NCBI GenBank assembly: GCA_015655075.1
Contig: JAATFT010000056.1
Location: forward strand, 1-36,846
DNA length: 36,846 bases
Source: Clostridiales bacterium
GTDB lineage: Bacteria > Bacillota > Clostridia > Lachnospirales > Lachnospiraceae
Direction: 5' to 3'
A program made the translations under genes and the position numbers. Below are positions 31,002 to 36,846 of this stretch, one piece after another (the stretch's first letter is position 1; every line of letters starts with the position of its first letter). Below the pieces are notes generated by a model. The model saw only the letters and a list, made by a program, of their open reading frames with translations, was not told where the DNA came from and ran no database searches.

Positions 31002-32395
31002 TTAAACCGCTTCGGATTGGGTATTGATTTCAATGTATTCCATGACCCGGCGTAGCTGGTCGGCAACCTTAAACTTAACGCTGATGTTGCCGTTCTCATG
31101 TACCTTGATATGGTCTACAAGCTCAATCAAAACCTCTCTTGTCAGCTTGTCGATAGTTTCAAACTTCTTAAAGACTACTAAGCAAGGGCTTTCGGCGGTA
31201 ATTCCGTTTTGCAGTTCCTCACGTTCTGCGTGTAGGTTTTTCAAAACTTCGCCCAAAGCGGCTATTTGCCGCTCGTAATCTTCGCTCATGTGGCGGTAGT
31301 CGCTATGAGTGATTTCTCCGTCTTTCCAATCCTGATAAATGGATTGCTTGTAACGCATGATTTTGGATCGTTCCTTTTCTTTAGCTTCTATCAAAGCTTC
31401 AATCCGTATAGACTGGCTTTTTTGAAGCGGTGCGGTGCTGATGTATTCCAGAGTGTTTGCATAGTGTACCGCAAGATATACCTGTTGTTGAATAGCATAC
31501 AGTACAGCCGCTTCCAGTCGATTATGCTTAATGGAATGTTTGGTGCAAGCCGTTTTCGACTGGTCTTTGTAGGTGCGGCAGAAGTAATACACTGTGCCTT
31601 TTACTTGACTGCGGCTCATAGCCTTGCCGCAATCAGCGCAACGGAGAAAGCCGCTGAACAGATAGAGCTTCTTTTTCTGCGGAGCGGTGCGGGTGTCACG
31701 TTTTAGCAACTCCTGCACCTTTTCAAAGATTGGTCGCTCAATGATTGGCTCATGGGTATTCTCCACGATATACCACTCATTTTCGGGAACCTGCTCCTAC
31801 GTATGTATTTTGTAGCTTTTCACACGCTGGCGGCCCTGTACCATATCCCCGATATAAAGGCGGTTTTTCAAAATGTCGTTTACCGTCTTTGCGCTCCATA
31901 AGGGCCTTTCTGAACCGCTTGAGTGCTGATAATTGAGGCCCTTGCTTTTCTTGTACTCGGACGGACACAGTATGCCATGACCGTTTAAGTTGTGTACTAT
32001 GGCGTTTTTGCTCATACCGTCCAAAAACCATTCGTAAATGTTTTTTACAACTTCGGCGGCTTCCTCGTCAACGATTAAGGCGTTTTTATCCTTTGGGTTT
32101 TTCATGTACCCATAGGCGGCAAAGCCGCCGATAAGCTCACCATTGCGCCGCTTCATATCAAATACTTGCCGTATCTTCTTTGAAGTCTGATAACAGAAAT
32201 TGTCGTTGATAACATTGGTAATCGGCACAATGAGGTTGGAAATACTGTCCAGGTTTAAGTAGCTGTCAATGCCCTCTGCCAAGCTGATAAACCGTACATT
32301 CATCTGCACAAACAGATTTTCAATCAAACTTCCTGCATCCGTGTAGTTACGGGAAAGCCGGGAAAGGTCTTTGACGATAACACAGTTTACCGTTT
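31002..32395 (-). pseudogene. Large serine recombinase, N-terminally truncated and interrupted by an in-frame TAG
   Basis: Site-specific recombinase of the transposon/ICE type. Upstream of the stop, the catalytic-domain end (TVNCVIVKDLSRLSRNYTDA, about 32384 down to 32330) and the recombinase domain (KRRNGELIGGFAAYGY, WSAKTVNDILKNRLYIG) read in one frame to KIHT, then TAG at 31797-31799. The same frame continues at once as EQVPENEWYIVENTHEPII and then the zinc ribbon FSGFLRCADCGKAMSR and a coiled coil, ending at 31002. One C-to-T change (CAG to TAG) would explain the stop. The N-terminal part with the catalytic serine is missing; transposase sequence replaces it at about 32395. Inactive. Confidence 0.85.
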
Positions 32396-32600
32396 TGGCC
32401 GAAAATGTTGACCGCCCGCCGCAAGTTGTACGCCAAAAACGCCAACGACTGCTCGGCGGTCGTTCGCTCTTGTGTCCGGCATAAGAATTGTCGGTAGCCC
32501 CACACGGATTTTATTGTGCAAAATACGTGTTCTATCGTTTGACTTCGTTCGCGGTATTTCTCTTTTCCCTCTTCGGTTTTCAAGAACCAAATCGCCGCCC
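32396..32600 (-). pseudogene. Transposase C-terminal fragment (DDE family)
   Basis: About 65 residues in one frame: KTEEGKEKYRERSQTIEHVF, then TIKSVWGYRQFLCRTQERTT and AEQSLAFLAYNLRRAVNIF. This is the C-terminal end of an IS1182/DDE_Tnp_1-like transposase; the glutamate of the catalytic triad would be in RSQTIEH. The rest of the protein is absent. The left edge runs straight into the serine recombinase frame and the right edge into the relaxase head, so both junctions are deletion or recombination scars. Edge coordinates are approximate. Confidence 0.7.
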
Positions 32601-32704
32601 TGTGTTTTTTCCGGGTTCTGTCCGTAGTCAAAACGGTCTTTCATAGACTGTGCTATCGTTTCGCCCTTGCTGATATGATGGGGCTTGAAATAGGTTGTCG
32701 CCAT
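32590..32704 (-). pseudogene. Relaxase/mobilisation-type protein, N-terminal fragment
   Basis: About 40 residues beginning MATTYFKPHHISKGETIAQS and continuing MKDRFDYGQNPEKTQGGDLV before the sequence switches to transposase. The ATG at 32704 has a strong AAGGAGG site, so the 5' end is the genuine gene start. The opening resembles N-termini of relaxases on Firmicute mobile elements; this is from memory of the family and not from a search. Without the catalytic tyrosine and histidine region it is a relic. Confidence 0.55.
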
Positions 32705-32730
32705 ATGCGGCCCTCCTTTCCTGTAAAAAA

Positions 32731-32750
32731 TAACTTCGGGCCAAGTTACC
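32731..32750. repeat. TAACTT-CGGGCC-AAGTTA hairpin upstream of the relaxase head
   Basis: A perfect 6 bp stem with a CGGGCC loop just outside the relaxase start. The ACTTCGGGCCAA core (32733-32744) recurs at 35495-35506 and 36706-36717, with an inverted partner at 35563-35572. The integrase coding sequence breaks off next to it, so it marks the boundary of the inserted material. Confidence 0.6.
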
Positions 32751-32756
32751 ATGAAA

Positions 32757-33650
32757 CTACCCTAGCTTCTCCCACATCCTTAGTAAGCGGCAAGGTCAGT
32801 GATTTTCCCGTTTTAGATTGTACAATCCGAATCTCGCCGTTTTTCCAGTCTATGTCGTTCAGTTTAAGCCTGGCAATGTCCACGGCGCGAAGCCCTGTCA
32901 CAATACCGAGAAGAATAATCGCATAGTCCCGTTTGCCTTTTGGCAGACGCCGGTCTATCATTTCCAGCGTTACTGCGATTTCTTCCTGCGGGATCGCAGG
33001 GAACATACGGCTTTCGCGTGAAACGCGAAAAGCAAAAAGTCCCTCATATGAATCCACCGAGTACCCTTTCACAGTCAGATAACGGTACAGTTTTTTCATA
33101 TACAGCTTGACGTTATGGACGCTGCTGCTTTTCATATGGCGGGAGCAGTAAATCATAAATCTCTGAACTTCGTCTACACCCACATCACAGAGGTTTTGAT
33201 TTCCCTGCTGAATGAGCCACGAAAAATATTTTTTAGCGACCCAGACGATATCTCCGAGTGTGTTGGAATGAAAATCGTTACAGGAAAGAAATTCAAAGAT
33301 AACCGTTTCAAAATACTCGTTCAATTTGAATTTTGATACTCTGCCGGAGCATGACCACTCTAATTGTGACCGGTATCATGGAATTCTGTCAGACGCTTCA
33401 ATCCATTTTTCAGAAATTTGTAATACCCCCATGAAATTTCCCCGTATTCTATCCGCCCCTCGATGCTCCGGGCATACTCGGTTGCTGTCTCCCGGTCAAA
33501 ACGCTCTTTCCCGCGTTGGCTATGAAGCTTTACGACAGGGAGATAGGCCGTGCTGTACTCATTCCACGCTGAATGAATGCCCACCCCCAATGCCAATACC
33601 GCCTCTACTGTTTTTAGCGCCAGTTCGTTCATACTGATTTCGTGGTACAT
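32757..33650 (-). pseudogene. Tyrosine recombinase (integrase), frameshifted and 3'-truncated
   Basis: Begins at ATG 33650 (MYHEISMNELALKTVEAV). The N-terminal DNA-binding part runs to FHDTGHN and a stop at 33360. The downstream frame picks up as QLEWSCSGRVSKFKLNEYFE, showing a small indel near 33360-33372. The second part holds the SAM-like domain and start of the catalytic domain: TGLRAVDIARLKL (catalytic Arg) and QSKTGKSLTLPL (catalytic Lys). After DVGEA the sequence switches to unrelated DNA at about 32757, so the HxxR and tyrosine motifs are lost. A hairpin, CAAAGGA-ATCT-TCCTTTG (33679-33696), lies upstream. Inactive. Confidence 0.85.
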
Positions 33651-33957
33651 AAAAATACCGCCTTTCCAATGAATTTGTCAAAGGAATCTTCCTTTGCAAC
33701 TTTCATTTTAGCGGTATTGCAGGTTGATGAAATATCTTTCCCGTATTATCACGATTTTTTTCTGGAGTAGATGGCTGCGTTTCGGCGGCTGCCCTCGTTT
33801 TACTTATCGGATTATCACGAATTTTCACCTCGTAAGCCTCGCTGTTTCACGCTTCCTGCGCCGCTCTCATGATAATCCGTTTTTCGTGATAACTGGTTAG
33901 CGGAAAGGTTCGAAATGCTCATAAATAACAGCGTGAAAATATAATTTAGTTTCCTTC
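33651..33957. other. Non-coding region with three TTATCACGA motifs, probable element end
   Basis: No gene. TTATCACGA occurs at 33746-33754 and 33812-33820 and inverted (TCGTGATAA) at 33884-33892. GGATTATCA (33810-33818) is also inverted as TGATAATCC (33870-33878). AATACCGC (33654-33661) pairs with GCGGTATT (33711-33718). Such spaced direct and inverted copies next to an integrase gene resemble recombinase arm sites at the end of a mobile element. Confidence 0.45.
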
Positions 33958-34006
33958 TTGACAAGTGAGCAGTTGTTCACTATAATAATAGTGAACAACT
34001 GCTCAC
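33958..34006 (+). promoter_or_regulatory. Perfect sigma-A promoter embedded in a palindromic TetR operator
   Basis: TTGACA (33958-33963) and TATAAT (33981-33986), both perfect, with a 17-base spacer. A 16 bp arm, GTGAGCAGTTGTTCAC (33965-33980), fills the spacer and its exact reverse complement (33991-34006) covers the transcription start region. A repressor bound there would fully block RNA polymerase. It lies 23 bases before the TetR start codon, the classic autoregulation layout. Confidence 0.9.
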
Positions 34007-34029
34007 CATATTTATTGATGGAGGTTATT

Positions 34030-34665
34030 ATGCCAAAAAACGAAACACGGGATACAAAGGAAGTTATTTTGACAGTTGCACTAAAATTGTTTTCTGAAAG
34101 AGGTTATGATGGGGTTGGTATCCGTGATATATCAAAAGAAATCGGAATACGGGAGAGTGCCCTTTACAAGCATTATAGCGGAAAGCAAGACATTTTTGAC
34201 TCAATTCTCAAAGACATTGAGCGTCGTTATCAAGAGGAAGTTTCTACTTTTATTCCCCCTGAAAGCATGGCCAATATTCTCTCAGGAGAAAGTGATGTAA
34301 GAGAGGAACTATTCCGTATTAGCGTTACAATGTTTCAGTTCTATCTCAAAACAGAGTATGGTTCGCAACTGCGTAGAATGTTGACAATGGAACAGTATAG
34401 AACTTCGGAGACAAGCAAGTTTTTTAGGGAATTGATAATAGACAAGGGCTTAGATTATATATCAGGCGTGTTCACTAATTTAATAAATGATGGGGTTTAT
34501 GTTGATGCTGACCCAATGCTAATGGCCTTGCAGTTTTATTCACCTTTGTATTTGCTGTTATCAAAATACGACAATCAGCCCGAAAAATATGAAGAAGCTT
34601 TATCTTTTTTAGAAAAACATATTACGATATTCAATAAAATCTATTTAAGGAGCGATAAACAATGA
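34030..34665 (+). CDS. TetR/AcrR-family repressor
   Basis: A 211-residue regulator. The N-terminal 60 residues form the TetR helix-turn-helix (KEVILTVALKLFSERGYDGV, then ISKEIGIRESALYKHYSGKQ), and the C-terminal all-helical domain binds an unknown ligand and dimerises. ATG 34030 has GGAGG five bases upstream; the frame is open to 33958 but would translate the operator. The palindrome directly upstream implies it represses its own operon and thus the downstream membrane, flavodoxin and radical SAM genes. Its stop overlaps the next ATG by four bases. Confidence 0.95.
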   Translation: MPKNETRDTKEVILTVALKLFSERGYDGVGIRDISKEIGIRESALYKHYSGKQDIFDSILKDIERRYQEEVSTFIPPESMANILSGESDVREELFRISVTMFQFYLKTEYGSQLRRMLTMEQYRTSETSKFFRELIIDKGLDYISGVFTNLINDGVYVDADPMLMALQFYSPLYLLLSKYDNQPEKYEEALSFLEKHITIFNKIYLRSDKQ

Positions 34666-35030
34666 AAGGAATTGGAATATTGGCAGCAGAATGGTTTATA
34701 ACCAGCCTGATTGTTTATGCAGGACTATCTGGCAAGCAAATATTATTCATCAATGGGCCGAGATCGGCTGTTATTACTTTAGGCGCAATCGGATTTGCAA
34801 TGTGCATGATTATGCCAACAATCGGCAAATTTATCAGCAATGCACCTGCTCACCCGCTCACCATCATGGGGTACATCTTTGGGACAATCGCATTACTTAC
34901 AACAGCAACACAAATATTCAAATGGAAAATCCCCATCCTTTATGACCCCAAAATTGCGCTTTTTGTAGTTGCTGGCTGCATTGTCATAAAGTCGATTATT
35001 GGTAGGTTTGCACCGTTGATAGTTAAATAA
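34662..35030 (+). CDS. Small integral membrane protein of unknown function
   Basis: 122 residues, four predicted membrane helices (about 5-21, 35-55, 66-84, 98-115). I do not recognise the family. Charged residues are few: KGIGILAAEW at the start, GPRSAVITLG between helices and a K/R-containing C-terminus (KSIIGRFAPLIVK). It overlaps the tetR stop (ATGA) and is translationally coupled, so it is part of the cassette. It may anchor a redox partner or transport the compound sensed by TetR; both are guesses. Confidence 0.8.
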   Translation: MKGIGILAAEWFITSLIVYAGLSGKQILFINGPRSAVITLGAIGFAMCMIMPTIGKFISNAPAHPLTIMGYIFGTIALLTTATQIFKWKIPILYDPKIALFVVAGCIVIKSIIGRFAPLIVK

Positions 35031-35051
35031 ATAGCTGAAAAGAGGGCGTTT

Positions 35052-35462
35052 ATGAATATTGAAGTGCGTTATTATTCAAAATCAGGTAATACAAAGAAAA
35101 TTGCAAATGCTATTGCTAAACAAGCAGGGGTATCCGCAAAGTCAATCCATGAGCCAATACAAGGCGAAGTCGATATGTTGTTTTTAGGAACAGGCATATA
35201 TGCTTTTGACATTGACCCGGAACTAAAGGAATATATATTGACCCTAAATCCGGCGAATATCAAAAAGGTTGTAGTATTCAGCACAGCGGCTATCGTTAAG
35301 TCTGCCTATGAAAAGACCAAAAAGTATCTTCAAGATCAGGGACTTACCGTTTCAAATGCAGAATATCATTGTCCCGGCCACTTTATGATTTTGCGTACAG
35401 GCCGTCCCAATGCTGAGGACATAAAAAAAGCCGAACAGTTTGCAAGGTCAATACTTGAATAG
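35052..35462 (+). CDS. Flavodoxin-like protein
   Basis: A 136-residue cytoplasmic FMN protein of short-chain flavodoxin type. The phosphate loop YYSKSGNTKKIA (residues 7-18) binds the FMN phosphate; LFLGTGIYAFDID corresponds to the isoalloxazine-contact loop and the VVVFSTAA strand follows. Flavodoxins donate single electrons and are the usual reductants of the 4Fe-4S cluster in radical SAM enzymes, fitting its place 138 bases before the radical SAM gene. The start has an AGAGGG-type site. It follows the membrane protein by 21 bases. Confidence 0.9.
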   Translation: MNIEVRYYSKSGNTKKIANAIAKQAGVSAKSIHEPIQGEVDMLFLGTGIYAFDIDPELKEYILTLNPANIKKVVVFSTAAIVKSAYEKTKKYLQDQGLTVSNAEYHCPGHFMILRTGRPNAEDIKKAEQFARSILE

Positions 35463-35494
35463 TTATGAAGTGCAATAGTCGGTTAATCAATGAC

Positions 35495-35572
35495 ACTTCG
35501 GGCCAATCCCCCACGAGCGATGCTCGCCACGGTAAACGATGTAAATAACATCATGGTAAGTAGGCCCGAAGT
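35495..35572. repeat. Three-way-junction-like palindromic element before the radical SAM gene
   Basis: Outer arms ACTTCGGGCC (35495-35504) and GGCCCGAAGT (35563-35572) are perfect 10 bp complements. Inside lie two further perfect hairpins: CGAGC-GAT-GCTCG (35514-35526) and GATGT-AAATA-ACATC (35538-35552). Together they would fold as a stem carrying two hairpins. It fills the flavodoxin-radical SAM gap. It may be an RNA leader, a small mobile element or an mRNA processing site. Confidence 0.7.
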
Positions 35573-35600
35573 TGGCGCTAAACAGAAAGGATGGGTACCT

Positions 35601-36686
35601 ATGGATATAAATGTTCACATGGAACGAGGTATTGCAACAATCTTACAAACGGCGGCCCGATTTTATTTGAAAAATCAAAATGGGCGGCGCTTCATAACAA
35701 AGTTTATTCCCACCATGCATGCAAGCGCAAAGATAAGGAATGGCTATGAGCAAGCAGGGGTTCATATCCCGCCCTTTCTCATTGCAAGTGTCGCTTCACA
35801 ATGTAACCTGTATTGTACAGGGTGTTATGCGAGGGCTGGCGGTATATGCGACACTACAATGGTCGAAATGGAAATGAACACTGAGGATTGGAACAGGATT
35901 TTTTGTGAAGCGGCCGATTTAGGTATTTCTTTTATTCTGCTTGCTGGCGGCGAACCATTGTTGCGCCGAGAGATTGTAGAAATGGCCTCAAATTTTACGA
36001 ACATTGCATTTCCTGTTTTCACAAACGGAACTTTAATTGACGCAGAATACATCAATCTGTTTGAACAACGGAGAAACATAATCCCTGTTTTAAGTAGTGA
36101 GGGCAACTCCAAAGAAACGGATTTACGGCGCGGACTTGGTATTTCCACGAAGATTGAGCAAGTCATGGAAGAACTAAGACAGAGGAATATTCTTTTTGGT
36201 ACATCTATAACAGTCACAAAGAACAATTTAGATACCGTTGTAAGCAGGGAGTATGTTTCCACCTTACAGCAAAAGGGCTGTGGCATTATGTTTTATGTGG
36301 AGTATGTACCGGCAGAAAAAGGTACTGAAAATCTTGTCCTGTCCAAGAATGACGCTGTTATGTTAGATGAAAATATACGCAAGTTGAAATGTGACCTTAA
36401 AAATATGAGCTTAATTTCCTTTCCCGGTGATGAAAAATATATGGGTGGATGTTTGGCCGCTGGCCGGGGATTTTTTCATATTAACCCGTTGGGCAATGCG
36501 GAGCCTTGCCCATTCTCCCCATATTCAGAATTGAACCTAAAGACTACTTCAATTATTGAAGTGTTGCAGTCACCTTTCTTTGAAAAAATACGGTTAATAG
36601 GAAAACATGAGGCAGAAAATAAGCAAGGCGGCTGTACTTTGCTTCAACATAAATGGGAAGTAGAGAAGTTGATAGGAGTACGATAA
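35601..36686 (+). CDS. Radical SAM enzyme with C-terminal SPASM-like cysteines
   Basis: A 361-residue radical SAM enzyme from ATG 35601 (weak GAAAGG upstream); the frame opens at 35490 but that part translates the hairpin element. The cluster motif is CNLYCTGCY (Cys68, Cys72, Cys75) and the SAM-binding LAGGEP is at 114-119; FTNGTLID and SEGNSKETD follow in the barrel. Cysteines at 284 (GGCLAAGRG), 303 (EPCPF) and 345 (GGCTLL) look like ligands of an auxiliary cluster as in SPASM enzymes that modify peptides or small molecules. The N-terminal 60 residues are basic and helical. The substrate is unknown and no precursor-peptide gene is visible. Last gene of the TetR cassette. Confidence 0.9.
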   Translation: MDINVHMERGIATILQTAARFYLKNQNGRRFITKFIPTMHASAKIRNGYEQAGVHIPPFLIASVASQCNLYCTGCYARAGGICDTTMVEMEMNTEDWNRIFCEAADLGISFILLAGGEPLLRREIVEMASNFTNIAFPVFTNGTLIDAEYINLFEQRRNIIPVLSSEGNSKETDLRRGLGISTKIEQVMEELRQRNILFGTSITVTKNNLDTVVSREYVSTLQQKGCGIMFYVEYVPAEKGTENLVLSKNDAVMLDENIRKLKCDLKNMSLISFPGDEKYMGGCLAAGRGFFHINPLGNAEPCPFSPYSELNLKTTSIIEVLQSPFFEKIRLIGKHEAENKQGGCTLLQHKWEVEKLIGVR

Positions 36687-36705
36687 GTTATTGAAATTTT
36701 GCACT

Positions 36706-36717
36706 ACTTCGGGCCAA
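36706..36717 (+). repeat. Third copy of ACTTCGGGCCAA after the radical SAM gene
   Basis: The same 12-base core as at 32733 and 35495 lies 20 bases after the radical SAM stop, followed by GTT so that AACTT/AAGTT-type pairing is only partial here. Copies at both ends of the region suggest remnants of one repeated element. Confidence 0.55.
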
Positions 36718-36770
36718 GTTCAGACTGCGCGAAAACCAGTTCGAATGGTCACAAAAATGCATATTCATGT

Positions 36771-36799
36771 TTGGACTTTTTGAAAAAATGCATTATAAT
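36771..36799 (+). promoter_or_regulatory. Promoter of the gene at the right edge
   Basis: TTGGAC (36771-36776) and TATAAT (36794-36799) with a 17-base spacer. A direct repeat AAAAATGCAT (36753-36762 and 36784-36793), 31 bases apart, straddles the -35 and may bind a regulator. Confidence 0.6.
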
Positions 36800-36834
36800 T
36801 GTACTCATAAAAGAACAGTTGAGAGGTGCAGCTT

Positions 36835-36846
36835 ATGAAGTACATA
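36835..36846 (+). CDS. Start of a further gene, cut by the window edge
   Basis: ATG at 36835 follows a GAGAGGTG ribosome binding site and a good promoter. Only four codons (MKYI) are visible, so no product can be named. Confidence 0.5.

Noticed and set aside
31266..31706. Plus-strand frame of 146 codons opposite the serine recombinase
   Set aside because: Antisense shadow of the recombinase zinc-ribbon region, with no start signal.
33958..34029. Longer TetR protein starting at the first in-frame start codon
   Set aside because: The extra codons cover the promoter and palindromic operator; ATG 34030 has GGAGG at ideal spacing.
35490..35600. Longer radical SAM protein starting near 35490
   Set aside because: The added residues encode the three-hairpin element and do not look like protein sequence.

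Overview
The window looks like a chromosomal segment of a low-GC, strictly anaerobic Firmicute, most likely a Lachnospiraceae-type gut clostridium. The grounds are AT-rich intergenic DNA, strong GGAGG-type ribosome binding sites, pyruvate:ferredoxin oxidoreductase, an Ech-type hydrogenase, and ABC sugar operons with no ATPase gene of their own. The species call is inference; no rRNA or tRNA gene is visible.

Layout. (1) 1-2775: the last three quarters of pyruvate:ferredoxin oxidoreductase. (2) 2.9-6.6 kb: an AEC-family permease, two abutting palindromic repeat elements, an O-antigen-ligase-like membrane protein, a degenerate 27-30 bp tandem repeat array and a small L,D-transpeptidase. (3) 6.7-17.7 kb, minus strand: a membrane-bound group 4 (Ech-type) [NiFe] hydrogenase operon echABCDEF-hypA, followed by hypB-F-C-D-E. 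The hypBFCDE block is bracketed by two inverted copies of a 58 bp repeat. (4) 18.3-26.4 kb, minus strand: a seven-gene glycoside uptake and degradation operon with two putative alpha-barrel glycosidases, a beta-propeller protein, a binding protein, two permeases and an ADP-ribosylglycohydrolase-family protein. It is divergent from an AraC-type regulator and has a near-consensus promoter with an operator-like inverted repeat. (5) 27.6-30.8 kb: an unexplained multi-hairpin stretch and an ECF-type NikMN/NikQ/NikO transporter, probably for nickel. (6) 31.0-33.9 kb: a patchwork of broken mobile-element genes, namely a serine recombinase with an in-frame amber codon and no N-terminus, a transposase tail, a relaxase head and a frameshifted, truncated tyrosine recombinase. 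(7) 34.0-36.7 kb, plus strand: an intact cassette of TetR regulator, small membrane protein, flavodoxin and radical SAM/SPASM-like enzyme. It is driven by a perfect consensus promoter embedded in a perfect palindrome. A further gene begins at the right edge.

How it fits together. Pyruvate:ferredoxin oxidoreductase makes reduced ferredoxin; the Ech hydrogenase can oxidise it, evolve H2 and pump ions; HypA-F build the NiFe(CN)2CO site; the Nik transporter would supply nickel. The sugar operon supplies carbon. The flavodoxin/radical SAM cassette sits among mobile-element debris, is apparently self-regulated by its TetR protein, and is the strongest candidate for an undescribed system. The sugar operon carrying an ADP-ribosylglycohydrolase homologue is the second.
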